From Penium margaritaceum (lineage: Eukaryota > Streptophyta > Zygnematophyceae > Desmidiales > Peniaceae): a stretch of 64,000 nucleotides of DNA. A program made the translations under genes and the position numbers. Shown here one piece after another: positions 23,605-33,700 of this stretch. The stretch covers positions 59,792 to 123,791 of the forward strand of contig SZWC01000036.1 of the NCBI GenBank assembly GCA_023375785.1. Direction: 5' to 3'. Positions within the stretch are counted from its first letter, which is position 1; each line of letters starts with the position of its first letter. A model generated the notes under the pieces. The model saw only the letters and a program-made list of their open reading frames with translations. It was not told the DNA's origin and did not search any database.

Positions 23605-23616
23605 TGGTATCAGAGC
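23605..23616 (+). other. Primer-binding site (initiator tRNA-Met type)
   Basis: TGGTATCAGAGC lies two bases after the LTR end. This 12-mer is the standard plant copia and gypsy PBS, complementary to the 3' end of initiator methionine tRNA, which primes minus-strand synthesis. It is the best single clue to a plant-lineage host. Confidence 0.95.
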
Positions 23617-24081
23617 AGAAGCCTACACGTCAGTCTTCAATCTGCCTCTCAAAGGTGTTTTGAGAGGAATGAGAGGGCTGCACATTTCTGGTGTTGGCAA
23701 CAGCATCACCAACGTTCCTCGTCATCTCAAGAGCTACAGATTCACTCAAGATCTCAACAGAATCCTTCTTAACACTCGATGCGACCGCTCTTGTTGTCAG
23801 ATTGACAACGGCAAAAGCAACACCACCAGCAGAAGCAGCAGAAGCAGGCACAGTGACGAAAAACCAAATAGCAGGAGGACCCTACCATCCATCAACTTAT
23901 CTTAATCATATTTCACAAAGAATACTACAATCTTCTCCATGACAACAAACCACTGCTGAAGCTCTCTTCCTTTCCTACCTTCATCTTGAGCTTCTGACTC
24001 ATCGGACGCTGTTTTTTGGTCTAAACAACCACCGGTTTCACTTTATCTCATTTCACTTGCCAGATTCATTGCAACAAAGAA
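23617..24081 (+). other. Untranslated leader of element 1
   Basis: These 465 bp between the PBS and the gag start contain only short open frames. A run of AGCAGAAGCAG-type repeats lies near 23820-23850. By family knowledge, packaging and dimerisation signals would lie here, but none can be identified by eye. Confidence 0.6.
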
Positions 24082-24723
24082 ATGGAGGAGCCCTCTGTAA
24101 CTTCATTGAGCTCTTCAGTCATTTGTGACCAAGAGTCGTCTGGTTCAATACTTCCTGTTCCTCACGAAACTGCACAAGATTCCTTCAAGGTGCCTCTCTT
24201 GGCGTGCCATGACTACGGCAACTACCAGATCTGGGCCTTTGACATGAAGTTGCTTTTCATGTCAATGGATCTTTGGACAGCAGTGTCCCCTGGACCAAAT
24301 GATATTCCTGATCCACAGTCTTCTACAGCCCTTGAGCTTGCATNNNNNNNNNNNNNNNNNNNNNNNNNNNNNNNNNNNNNNNNNNNNNNNNNNNNNNNNN
24401 NNNNNNNNNNNNNNNNNNNCACCTTATCTGATTTCACTTACCAGATTCATTGCAACAAAGAAATGGAGGAGCCCTCTGTAACTTCATTGAGCTCTTCAGT
24501 CATTTGTGACCAAGAGTCGTCTGGTTCAATACTTCCTGTTCCTCACGAAACTGCACAAGATTCCTTCAAGGTGCCTCTCTTGGCGTGCCATGACTACGGC
24601 AACTACCAGATCTGGTCCTTTGACATGAAGTTGCTTTTCATGTCAATGGATCTTTGGACAGCAGTGTCTCCTAGACCAAATGACATTCCTGATCCACAGT
24701 CTTCCACAGCCCTTGAGCTTGCA
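24050..24723 (+). repeat. Gag 5' end present twice around an N gap
   Basis: The sequence 24050-24343 recurs at 24420-24723, starting at the same point before the gag ATG and covering about 295 bp with roughly seven differences by eye. The 76 N bases at 24344-24419 separate them. A true tandem duplication is possible. Two haplotypes or an unmerged contig overlap is more likely, because other N positions in the window show the same pattern. Confidence 0.8.
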
Positions 24724-25460
24724 TGTTGGCAGCGACGCCAAGCAGCCGCCTATGCTACTTTGGGAATGTACCTCTCTCCCACTTTCAAGGTCCTGCTACG
24801 AGAGAACAATCCAGGAGATGATCCAGCAGTCGCATGGACCCACATCAAGAATTTTTTGCACAAGGGATCCATGTCGACTTTTGGAGTTGCCCTTAAACAG
24901 TTTGTGGATATCAAAATGGACAAGAAGGATCACGTGGGCAATTTTGTTTTGAAACTCAAACTCCTGTCAGAAAACCTTGAATGACTTGGCGAACGACCAT
25001 CTGATCAACTTTTTGCCTCCAAGCTGATTCAATCCCTTCCATGTTGCTTGATTGAGACAGTTGAACGGATCCACACTATTACTGACGTGCATCACAAGGT
25101 GGCCGCTCAAGAGCTAGAGTTAATTCAGCTCCAACTCAGGCAACTGCCTCTATCTGATGCTGAAAAAGAGCAGCGGATAAAGCCGCCTTTATCAGCAATG
25201 CACTATTTTTTATGTTCCTCATCTAATTGATAGCCTGTTGACTTCTGAGAACAGGCTGCACCACGCAGGGACCCTGCCCGTGTCTTGTTCTGATTCCTCC
25301 AGCAGTGCATCAATCTCTCCTTAATCACCTAACTGGCCACATAAACCATACTGCTACTCCAATGGACACACGCACGTGTTGGAAGCGTAAAAGAGTCGGC
25401 CACGTGCGCTTCTTCTGCCCTTTGCTGTGCCATAAACAAAAACGAGGCCCGTATCTCCCC
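24082..25460 (+). pseudogene. Copia-type gag (UBN2-like) of element 1, broken
   Basis: Gag proteins form the cytoplasmic virus-like particle that packages element RNA. The stretch YGNYQIWSFDMKLLFMSMDL, followed by AYATLGMYLSPTFKVLLREN and VAWTHIKNFL, is the pattern of the UBN2/DUF4219 gag family of plant copia elements (tryptophan-anchored helices). A zinc-knuckle-like stretch with GHVRFFCPLL lies near 25375-25425, where the nucleocapsid end should be. The first 295 bp of this gag are present on both sides of the N gap, so the copy starting near 24463 is the more complete. The frame is broken in a few places and is treated as a fossil. Confidence 0.8.
24344..24419. other. Assembly gap (76 N)
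   Basis: Unknown bases lie within the gag of element 1. Any reading frame across it depends on an arbitrary gap length. Confidence 1.
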
Positions 25461-26234
25461 TCATGTTCACCGGACACCATGACATCTGCACCACCTCCCA
25501 CTTCCAGACAAGCACCTTCAACCCTGTGCAACAGCCCCATCGCTAAGGTGCGCAAGCTTGGAGGAGCGCCTACAACCACTGCGCCCCTTGTCAATGACAC
25601 TACGCTAATATGCACAGAGGAGTCCAGCATCCAGCAATGTCCACCATCACCCACTCCTATGACAGGTGCAACTTTGCCAACTATCGAGGTTGCTGTCACA
25701 GCAGTTCCACCAAGTACCACTCCTGCAGGACCACTGGCAAACACTGCGTTGCATCGCCCGAGCTGGTCTCTCTGGTCCCCTGTGTCAGATGGTTGCCTCC
25801 CTATTAATTCTTCTCCAGTTCTCTCACATGCTCTTTACCTTCCAACGTCCTCTTCTTCAACAGCCATCACTCCTCTCCTGTCACTGGCTACACCTCTCTG
25901 TCCAATACCTAATGCTCAGAGGAATACTTCTTCCTCAGCTTCTGCCCCTGCGCCAACTCCGTCTGCTCCTGCAACACTGCCCCATTACCGTAGCAGTCTC
26001 ACGGCATTCGCACGTGCCGTGCGTCGAGTGCTCCAACGACGCGGCCGTACCCTCGCAGGTCATCCACCTGACAACGCTGTACCCCCACTTTTATGTGACC
26101 TGGTCATGTGACCAGCTCGCATTTGGCGGACGTCGAGGGAGTGCTGCTGGTAACAGCGGCAGTACCACCACGCGCTTTCTGGTGTCGACGCCGACGCTCC
26201 TGGCAGAGGCGTTGGCCAATGGCTTGGTCTGTGT

Positions 26235-26256
26235 GGGGGGGGGGGGGGGGGGGGGG
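26235..26256 (+). repeat. Homopolymer tract of 22 G
   Basis: An uninterrupted G run lies in the tail of element 1. Its length should be treated as uncertain, because sequencers miscount such runs. It could form a G-quadruplex in RNA or DNA. Confidence 0.85.
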
Positions 26257-26340
26257 AGTCTTCCACTTGTCTCGTCTTGTGCTCCACTTTCGTGTTCCTC
26301 TCTTGTGTCCGCCTTTCTCTCTTCGATCGTCTCCTCCTGT

Positions 26341-26373
26341 GCCCCCCAAATGCGGCGTTGGCACAGGAGAAGG
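26341..26373 (+). other. Segment shared with element 2 (MRRWxRRR-coding)
   Basis: The stretch containing GCGGCGTTGGCACAGGAGAAGG is closely similar to 46752-46787 in the second, otherwise different element. In one frame it reads CAPQMRRWHRRR here and CSPHMRRWNRRR there, each preceded by a Ser/Leu/Val-rich hydrophobic run. It is the only similarity I found between the two element tails. Confidence 0.6.
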
Positions 26374-26808
26374 CTTCTTCCCTCTCCCTCTCCCCCCTGT
26401 TACTCTGTTCTTCTACGTGTCCCCGAGTTTCTTCATCACTCCGTTCTGTCATGTCCATCCATCGTACTAATTTCCCTCGACCCATCTCCTATGATCCCCC
26501 ATCTGTGGCATTGAGACGGACACGGTGGCTGTTGCTCTCCGTACCTTCTTCAGGAAACACTTTCGCACCTTTCTCTCTGTTTGCCTCCTGCTCTACTGCT
26601 CTCACCGCGCCTACCAATCCTGCTTCTGCTTACTTCTGCTTACCACTGCTCTCGCGTTTTTGCATGCATTGCCTGGCGCCACGGTCTCCGCTTCCCGACA
26701 GTCTCGCCCTCGTTCTTAACCTTGTTGACTTCGTTGACTCGTCCGTTGCCTCCTCCTTTCTCAGACTCTGCTGAACTCCTGTCCATGGGGTCTAGGCTCT
26801 GTTTGCAC

Positions 26809-26826
26809 GGGGGGGGGGGGGGGGGG
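26809..26826 (+). repeat. Homopolymer tract of 18 G
   Basis: This is the second G run in the same tail, about 120 bp before the 3' LTR. Its true length is uncertain for the same reason as the first. Confidence 0.85.
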
Positions 26827-26935
26827 AGAAGTCCGTCTGGCGTGCAGAACCGTGCCTCGCCCCCACTCTATCGGTGCAATTTTACGGGGGGGCATTTTCC
26901 TGTTGTACGCCAACCTCCTGTGGAGATTGGCCTAC

Positions 26936-26946
26936 AAGGGGGGGAA
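26936..26946 (+). other. Polypurine tract of element 1
   Basis: AAGGGGGGGAA lies directly against the 3' LTR start, as expected of the plus-strand primer site in LTR retrotransposons. Confidence 0.9.
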
Positions 26947-27752
26947 TGTTGGAAAATGAAGATGCCCAATCCAACGGCACCTATGCATCGCCTACATCGC
27001 AACTGTATGGCAGTCCAAGTTCCAGCTCCATCCAACGGCTGGATCTGAAGGAATAACCACCAAACAAAATTGACATAGATTTTGTCGTAACTGGCAAAAG
27101 TCACATACTTCTTGCTTATGGGCTTGGCACGGCAGAACAGGCAAGCGACCAGGCAAGCGGTGGGTCAGCCGGGCGAGCCAGGGCCGCCCGTTGGCTTCGT
27201 CGGGGTTTCAAGCGAGGACTGACCGACCGGTCAGTCAACCGGCGAGTGACGGCTCGACGACGTTGGTCGTCCAGTGAAGTGACGACCACGACTGCCCTCT
27301 CACTCAAGGAGGATCGACGACACACGAGTGATCTCATGGATCCAGCTCTCGCTGGTCATCGATCATCCAGAGCAAGCATGCAGACCGCCCATCGCCAGTC
27401 TCGAAGATAATACAAGACACACAACAGCCGGACAGTCACTACGTGTATATTCAGTAGTGAGCATAGCATCAGTTCCTCTTTAAGTAAGGGGTCAACTTCA
27501 GATGCTTAGTACTTCACGCATAGTCGTCCATTCCAGGCATGCAGCATACTGTTGGAGAGCTAAAAAGACGAGCTAGCCGCCTGAGGCCTTGGTTTAGGCT
27601 CTTGAAGTGTACAGTGAGTGTAGAAAGTGATAATGCGTTCAGCCGCATGTACTTGGATTTATGGAGTTAATGGAGTTTCAGTGTATTCCTACAATTGTGT
27701 AACAATGTATTTTGATTCAGACTGACCTCTGAGGCTGATCCTGTTTACAACA
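26947..27752 (+). repeat. 3' LTR of element 1
   Basis: It begins TGTTGGAAAATGAAG and ends TTTACAACA, then the target duplication GTAAG follows. It differs from the 5' LTR by about 5% by eye, mostly substitutions. Confidence 0.95.
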
Positions 27753-30700
27753 GTAAGTGTGTGTAAGTACGGGTAAGTGCGTGTAAGTGCGTGTAAGTGC
27801 GTGTAAGTATGTGTAATTGCGTGTAAGTGCGTGTAAGTGTGGATAAGTACGTGTAAATCTGTGTAAGTGCGTTTACGTGTGGTTAAGTGCGTGTAAGTAT
27901 GTGTACATGCGTGTAAGTGTGTATAAGTGTGTGTAAGTGTGTGTAAGTGCGTGTAAGTATGTGTAAGTGTGTATAAGTACGTGTAAGTATGTGTAAGTGC
28001 GTGTTAGTACGTGTAAGTGCGTGTAAGTGTGTGTAGTTGCGTGTAAGTACGTTTAAGTGCGTGTAAGTGCATGTAAGCACGTGTAAGTGTGTGTAAGTGT
28101 GTGTAAGTGTGTGTAAGTATGTGTAGGTATGTGTAAGTACGTATAAGTATGTGTAAGTACTTGCAAGTGTGTGTAAGTACATGTAACTGCGTGTAACTGC
28201 GTGTAAGTAGGTGTAAGTACGTGTAAGTGCGTATAAGTGTGTGTAAGTGCATGTAACTGCGTGTAAGTGCGTGTAAGTACGTGTAAGTGCGTAAAGGTGT
28301 GTGTAAGTGCGTGTAAGTGTGTGTAAGTACGTGTAAGTGCATGTAAGTGCATGTAAGTGCATGTACTGGGTGTAAGTGCGTGTAAGTGCATAGAAGTACC
28401 TGTAAGTGCGTGCAAGTGTGTGTAAGTACGTGTAGGTGCGTGTAAGTACGTGTAAGTGCGTATAAGTGTGTGTAAGTGCGTATAAGTGTGTGTAAGTTCT
28501 TATAAGTGCGTGTAAGTGCATGTAAGTGCGTATGAGTGCGTATAAGTACATATAAGTGTGTGTAAGTATGCGTAAGTGCGTGTAAGTGTGTGTAAGTATG
28601 TGTAAGTGTGTGTAAGTGCGTGTAAGTGCGTATAAGTGTGTGGTAGTGTGTATACGTGCATGTAAGTGTGTGTAAGTGCATGTAAACACGGGTAAGTGTG
28701 TGGAAGTGCATGTACGTGCGGGTAAGTGATGGTAAGTGTGTGTAAGTGCGTGTAAGTGCGTGTGAGTGTGTGTAAGTGCGTGTAAGTAGGTGTAAGTATG
28801 TGTAAGTGCGTGTAAGTGCGGGTAAGTACGTGTAAGTGTGTGTAAGTACTTGTACGTATGTGTAAGTGTGTGTAAGTGTGTGTAAGTGTGCGTACGTGCG
28901 TGTGCGTGCCTGTAAGTGCATGTTAGCATGTGTAAATGCGTGTACGTGCGGGTAAGTGCGTGTAAGTGCGTGTAAGTACGTGTGAGTACGTGTGAGTGCG
29001 TGTGAGTACGTATGAGTGTGTGTAAGTGCGTGTAAGTGTGTGTGTGTGTGTAAGTGCATGCAGGTACGTGTAAGTGCGTGTAAGTGCGTGCAAGTGTGTG
29101 TAAGTCCGGGTAAGTACGTGTAAGTGCATGTAAGTGCGGGTAAGTACGTGTAAGTGCGTGTAAGGAAGTTTAAGTACGTATAAGTGCGTATAAGTATGTG
29201 TAAGTGCGTATAAGTGTGTGTAAGTGCGTGTGAGTGCATGTAAGTACGTGTACGTGCGTGTAAGTACGTGTAAGTATATCTAAGTGTATGTAAGTATGCG
29301 TAAGTGCGTGTAAGTGTGTGTAAGTATGTGCAAGTGTGTGTAAGTGCGTGTAAGTGTGTGTACATACGTGCAAGTGTCTGTTAGTGTGTGTAAGTGCGTG
29401 TAAGTATGGGTAAGTGCATGGAAGTACGTGTGCGTGTGGGTAAGTGAGGGTAAGTACATGTTAGTGCGTGTAAGTACGTGTAAGTGCGTGTAAGTTTGTG
29501 TAAGTGCGTGTAAGTATGTGTAAGTGAGTATAAGTGTGTGTCAGTGTGGATAAGTGTGTGTAAGTGCGTGTAAGTATGTGTACGTGCGGATAAGTGCGTG
29601 TTAGCTTGTGTAAGTACACGTGAGTGTGTGTGAGTACGTGTGAGTGTGTGTGAGTGCCTGTAAGTACGTGTAAGTGTGTGTATGTATGTGTAAGTACATG
29701 TAAGTGGGTGTAAGTATGTGTTAGTGCGTGTAAATACGTGTAAGTTTGTGTAAGTATGCGTATGTGTGTGTAAGTGTGGATAAGTACGTGTAAGTGCGTG
29801 TACGTGTGTGTAAGTGTGTGTAAGTGCGTATAAGTGTGTGTAAGTGCGTGTAAGTGCGTGGAAGTGTGCGTAAGTACATGTAAGTGTGTGTAAGTGTTTG
29901 TAAGTGCGTTTAAATACGTGTAAGTGCATGTAAGTGTGTGTAAGTGTGTGTAAGTGTACGTAATTGTGTGTAAGTGCGCGTAAGTGTGTGGAAGTGTGTG
30001 TAAGTGCGTGTAAGTGTGTGTAAGTACGTGTAAGTACGTGTAAGTGTGTGTAACTGCGTGTAAGTATGTGTAAGAGTGTGTAAGCGCGTGTAAGTGTGTA
30101 TAAGTATGTGTAAGTATGTGTAAGTGTGTGTAGGTGTGTGTAAGTGCGTGTAAGTGTGTGTAAGTACGCGTAAGTACATGTAAGTGCGTGTACTTGTGTG
30201 TAAGTGTATGTAAGTACGTGTAAGTACGTGTAAGTGCGTGTAAGTGCGTGTAAGTGCGTGTAATTGCGTTTAAGTGCGTGTAAGTGTGGGTAAGTATGTG
30301 TAAGTCAATATAAGTTCGTGTACGTGTGGTTAAGTGCGTGTAAGTGCGTTTAAGTGCGTATAAGTGTGAGTAAGTACGTGTATGTGTGTGTAAGTGCGTG
30401 TAAGTACGTGTAAGTGTGAATAAGTACGTGTAAGTAGGAGTAAGTGTGTGTAAGTGCGTGTAAGTGCGTGTAAGTGAGTGTAACTGCGTGTAAGTATGTG
30501 TAAGTATGTGTACGTGCGTATAAGCGCGTGTAAGTGTGTGTAAGTGCGTGTAAATGTGTGTAAGTATGTGTGAATACGTGTAAGTACGTATAAGTACGTG
30601 TAAGTATGTGCAAGTGTGTGTAAGTGTGTGTAACTGCGTGTAACTGCGTATAAGTACGTGCAAGTACGTGTAAGTGCGTGTAAGTGTGTGTAAGTACATG

Positions 30701-33700
30701 TAACTGCATGTAAGTACGTGTAAGTACGTGTAACTGCGTATTAGTGTGTTTAAGTATGTGTAAGTGCGTGTAAGTACATGTAAGTGGGTGTAAGTGCATG
30801 TAAGTGCGTGTGAGTGCGTGTGAGTACATGTAAGTACATATAAGTGTGTGGAAGTGCGTGTAAGTGTGTGTAAGTACGTGTAAGTATGTGTAAGTACGTG
30901 TAAGTGTGTATAAGTACGTGTAAGTGTGTGTAAGCGCATGTCAATACGGGTAAGTGTGTGGAAGTGCATGTACGTGTGGGTATGTAAGGGTAAGTGCGTA
31001 TAAGTGCGTGTAAGTGCGTGTAAGTACGTGTAAGTACATGTAAGTGCATGTAAGTACGTGTAAGTGCGTGTAAGTGCGTGTAAGTGTGGGTACGTACGTG
31101 TAAGTACGTGTAAGTGCGTGTACGTGCAGGTAAGTGCGTGTAAGTTCGTGTAAGTGCGCGTGAGTGTGTGTAAGTGTGTGTGAGTGTGTGTGAGTGCGTG
31201 TAAGTGCGTGTAAGTGTGTGTTAGTGCATGTAAGTACATGTGAGTACGTGTAAGTGCGTGTAAGTGTGTATACGTTTGTATAAGTGCGCATAAGTGCGTG
31301 TAAGTGTGGGTAAGTACGTATAAGTATGTGTAAGTGTTTGTAAGTACGTGTAAGTGCGTGTAAGTGTATGTAAGTGCGTGTAAGTGCGTGGAAGTGCGTG
31401 TAAGTACGTGTAAGTGTGTGTAAGTGCGTGTAAGTGCGTGTAAGTGTGTGTAAGTACGTGTAAGTGTGTGTACGTGTGTGTAAGTGCATGTAAGTATGTG
31501 TAAGTACGCGTAAGTGCGTGCAAGTGTGTGTAAGTGCGTGTAAGTATGTGTAAGTGCATACTAGTACGTGTAAATGCATGTAAGTGCGTGTAAGTACATG
31601 TAAGTGTGTGTAAGTGCGTGTAAGTATGGATAAGTACGTGTAAGTGCATGTACATACAGGTAAGTGCGGGTAAACGCATGTAAGTGTGTGTAATTGTGTG
31701 TATGTGCGTGTAAGTGTATGTAAGTGCGTGTGATAACGTATAAGTGGGTGTAGGTGCGTGTAAGTGTGTGTAAGTATGCATAAGTACATGTAAGTGTGTG
31801 TAACTGTGTGTAAGTGCGTGTAAGTGCATGTAACTGTGTGTAAGTGCGTGAACTTGCATGTAACTGTGTGTAAGTACATGTAAGTGGGTGTAAGTGCGTG
31901 GAAGTACGTGTAAGTGTGGGTATGTATGTGGAAGTTTGTGTAAGTGCATGTACGTGTGGTTAAGTGTGTGTAAGTACGTGTAAGTACGTGTAAGTGTGTG
32001 TAAGTGCGTGTAAGTGCGTGTAAGTGCGTGTAAGTATGTGTAAGTGTGTATAAGTGTGTGTAAGCGCGTGTACATATGTGTAAGTACTTGGAAGTACATG
32101 TAAGTGTATGTAACTGCGTGTAAGTACGTGGAAGTGCGTGTAAGTAGGTGTAAGTGTGTGTAAGTGCGTGTAAGTGCGTGTATGTGTGTGTAAGTACGTG
32201 TAAGTACGTGTTAGTACGTATAAGAACGTGTAAGTACGTGCAAGTGCGTGTAAATGTGCGTAACTGCGTGTAACGGCGTGTAAGTACGTGTAGGTGTGTG
32301 TAAGTGCATATAAGTGCGTATAAGTGCATGTAAACGCGTTTAAGTACGTGTAAGTATGTGTAAGTGGGTGTAAGTGTGGGTTAGTGCATGTAAGTGTGTG
32401 TAAGCACGTATAAGTGTGTGTAAGTGTATGTAAGTGCATGTAACTGCGTGGAAGTGCGTCTAAGTGCGTAGAAGTGTGTGTAGGTGCGTGAAAGTACGTA
32501 TAACTACGTGTAGGTGCGTGTAAGTACGTGCAAGTGCATATAAGTGTGTGTAAGTGCGTGTAAGTGTGTGTAAGTGCTTGTAAGTGCGTGTAAGTATGTG
32601 TAAGTGTGTGTAAGTGTGCGTAAGTACGTGTAAGTACATATAAGTGTGTGTAAGTATGCGTAAGTGCGTGTAAGTGTGTGTATGTGCGTGTAAGTGTGTG
32701 TTAATGCGTGCAAGTGCGTGTAGGTACGTGTAAGTATGTGTAAGTACGTTTAAGAGTGTGTAAATGTGTGTAAGTATGGATAAGTGCGTGGAAGTGTGTA
32801 TACGTGCGGGTAAGTGAGGGTAAGTGCATGTAAGTGTGTGTTAGTACGTGTAAGTGCGTGTAAGTGCGCGTAAGTACGTGTAAGTGCGTGTAAGTGCGTG
32901 TGAGTACATGTGAGTACGTGTGAGTGCATTTGAGTACGTGTGAGTGTGTGTAAGTGCGTGTAAGTGCGTGTGTGTAAATGCATGTAAGTGCGTGTAAGTG
33001 CATGTAAGTGCATGTAAGTGCCTATAAGTTTGGGTGAGTACGTGTACGTGCGTGTAAGTACTTGTAAGTACGTATAAGTGCGTGTAAGTATGTGTAAGTG
33101 CGTGTAAGTGCGTGTAAGTGTGTGTAAGTGCGTATAAGTGCGTGTAAGTGCGCATAAGTGCATGTAAGTACGTATAATTGTGTGTAAGTGTGTGTAAGTG
33201 TGTGTAAGTGTGTGTAAGTGGGTGTAAGTGCGTGTAAGTGCGTATAAGTGCGTGTAAGTATATATAAGTGTATGTAAGTACGCGTAAGTGCATATAAGTC
33301 TGTGTAAGTACATGCAAGTATGTGTAAGTACGTGTAAGTGCGTGTACGTGCGTGTAAGTACCTGTAAGTGTGTGTAAGTATGTGTAAGTATGGATAAGTG
33401 CGTGGAAGTGCGTGTACGTATGGGTAAGTGAGGGTAAGTGCGTGTAGTGCGTGTAAGTATGTGTAAGTGTGTGTAAGTGTGTGTAAGTGCGTGTAAGTAC
33501 GTGTAAGTGCGTGTAAGTGCGTGTAAGTTTCCATGAGTGTGTGTAAGTTTGTATAAGTACGTGTGAGTGTGTGAGAACGTGTGAGTGTGTGTGAGTGCCT
33601 GTAAGTGCGTGTAAGTGCGTGTAAGTGTGTATAAGTATATGTAAGTGCGTGTAAGTATGTGTAAGTGCGTGTAAGTACGTGTAAGTTTGTGTAAGTACGC

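Larger units (their letters stand above)
25461..26935 (+). other. Pol-less tail of element 1, Pro/Ser/Thr-coding then pyrimidine-rich
   Basis: In an ordinary copia element this interval and far more would hold protease, integrase, reverse transcriptase and RNase H, but I see no motif of any of them. The first part (to about 26100) reads as Pro/Ser/Thr/Ala-rich low-complexity protein. The rest is pyrimidine-rich, with two long G tracts and a segment at about 26341-26373 that recurs in element 2. Short open frames here have no family signature. Confidence 0.65.
22791..27757 (+). mobile_element. TR-GAG-type LTR retrotransposon (copia lineage) number 1, with target-site duplication
   Basis: The element spans 22796-27752 (4957 bp including a 76-bp N gap). 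It is flanked by the 5-bp target duplication GTAAG at 22791-22795 and 27753-27757, so it inserted inside the satellite. Parts are a 5' LTR of 807 bp, a PBS complementary to initiator tRNA-Met, a leader, a copia-type gag, a long tail without recognisable enzyme domains, a polypurine tract and a 3' LTR of 806 bp. The LTRs differ at about 40 sites by eye (near 5%). That would mean about two million years at the often used grass rate of 1.3e-8 per site per year, which may not apply here. The gag is broken in a few places. Lack of pol makes it non-autonomous. Confidence 0.9.

Noticed and set aside
26277-26774. A 165-codon Ser/Cys/Leu-rich forward frame in the tail of element 1
   Set aside because: The composition follows from pyrimidine-rich DNA and frames of similar length overlap it. 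Only the short MRRWxRRR region is shared with element 2, and it is read in another frame.
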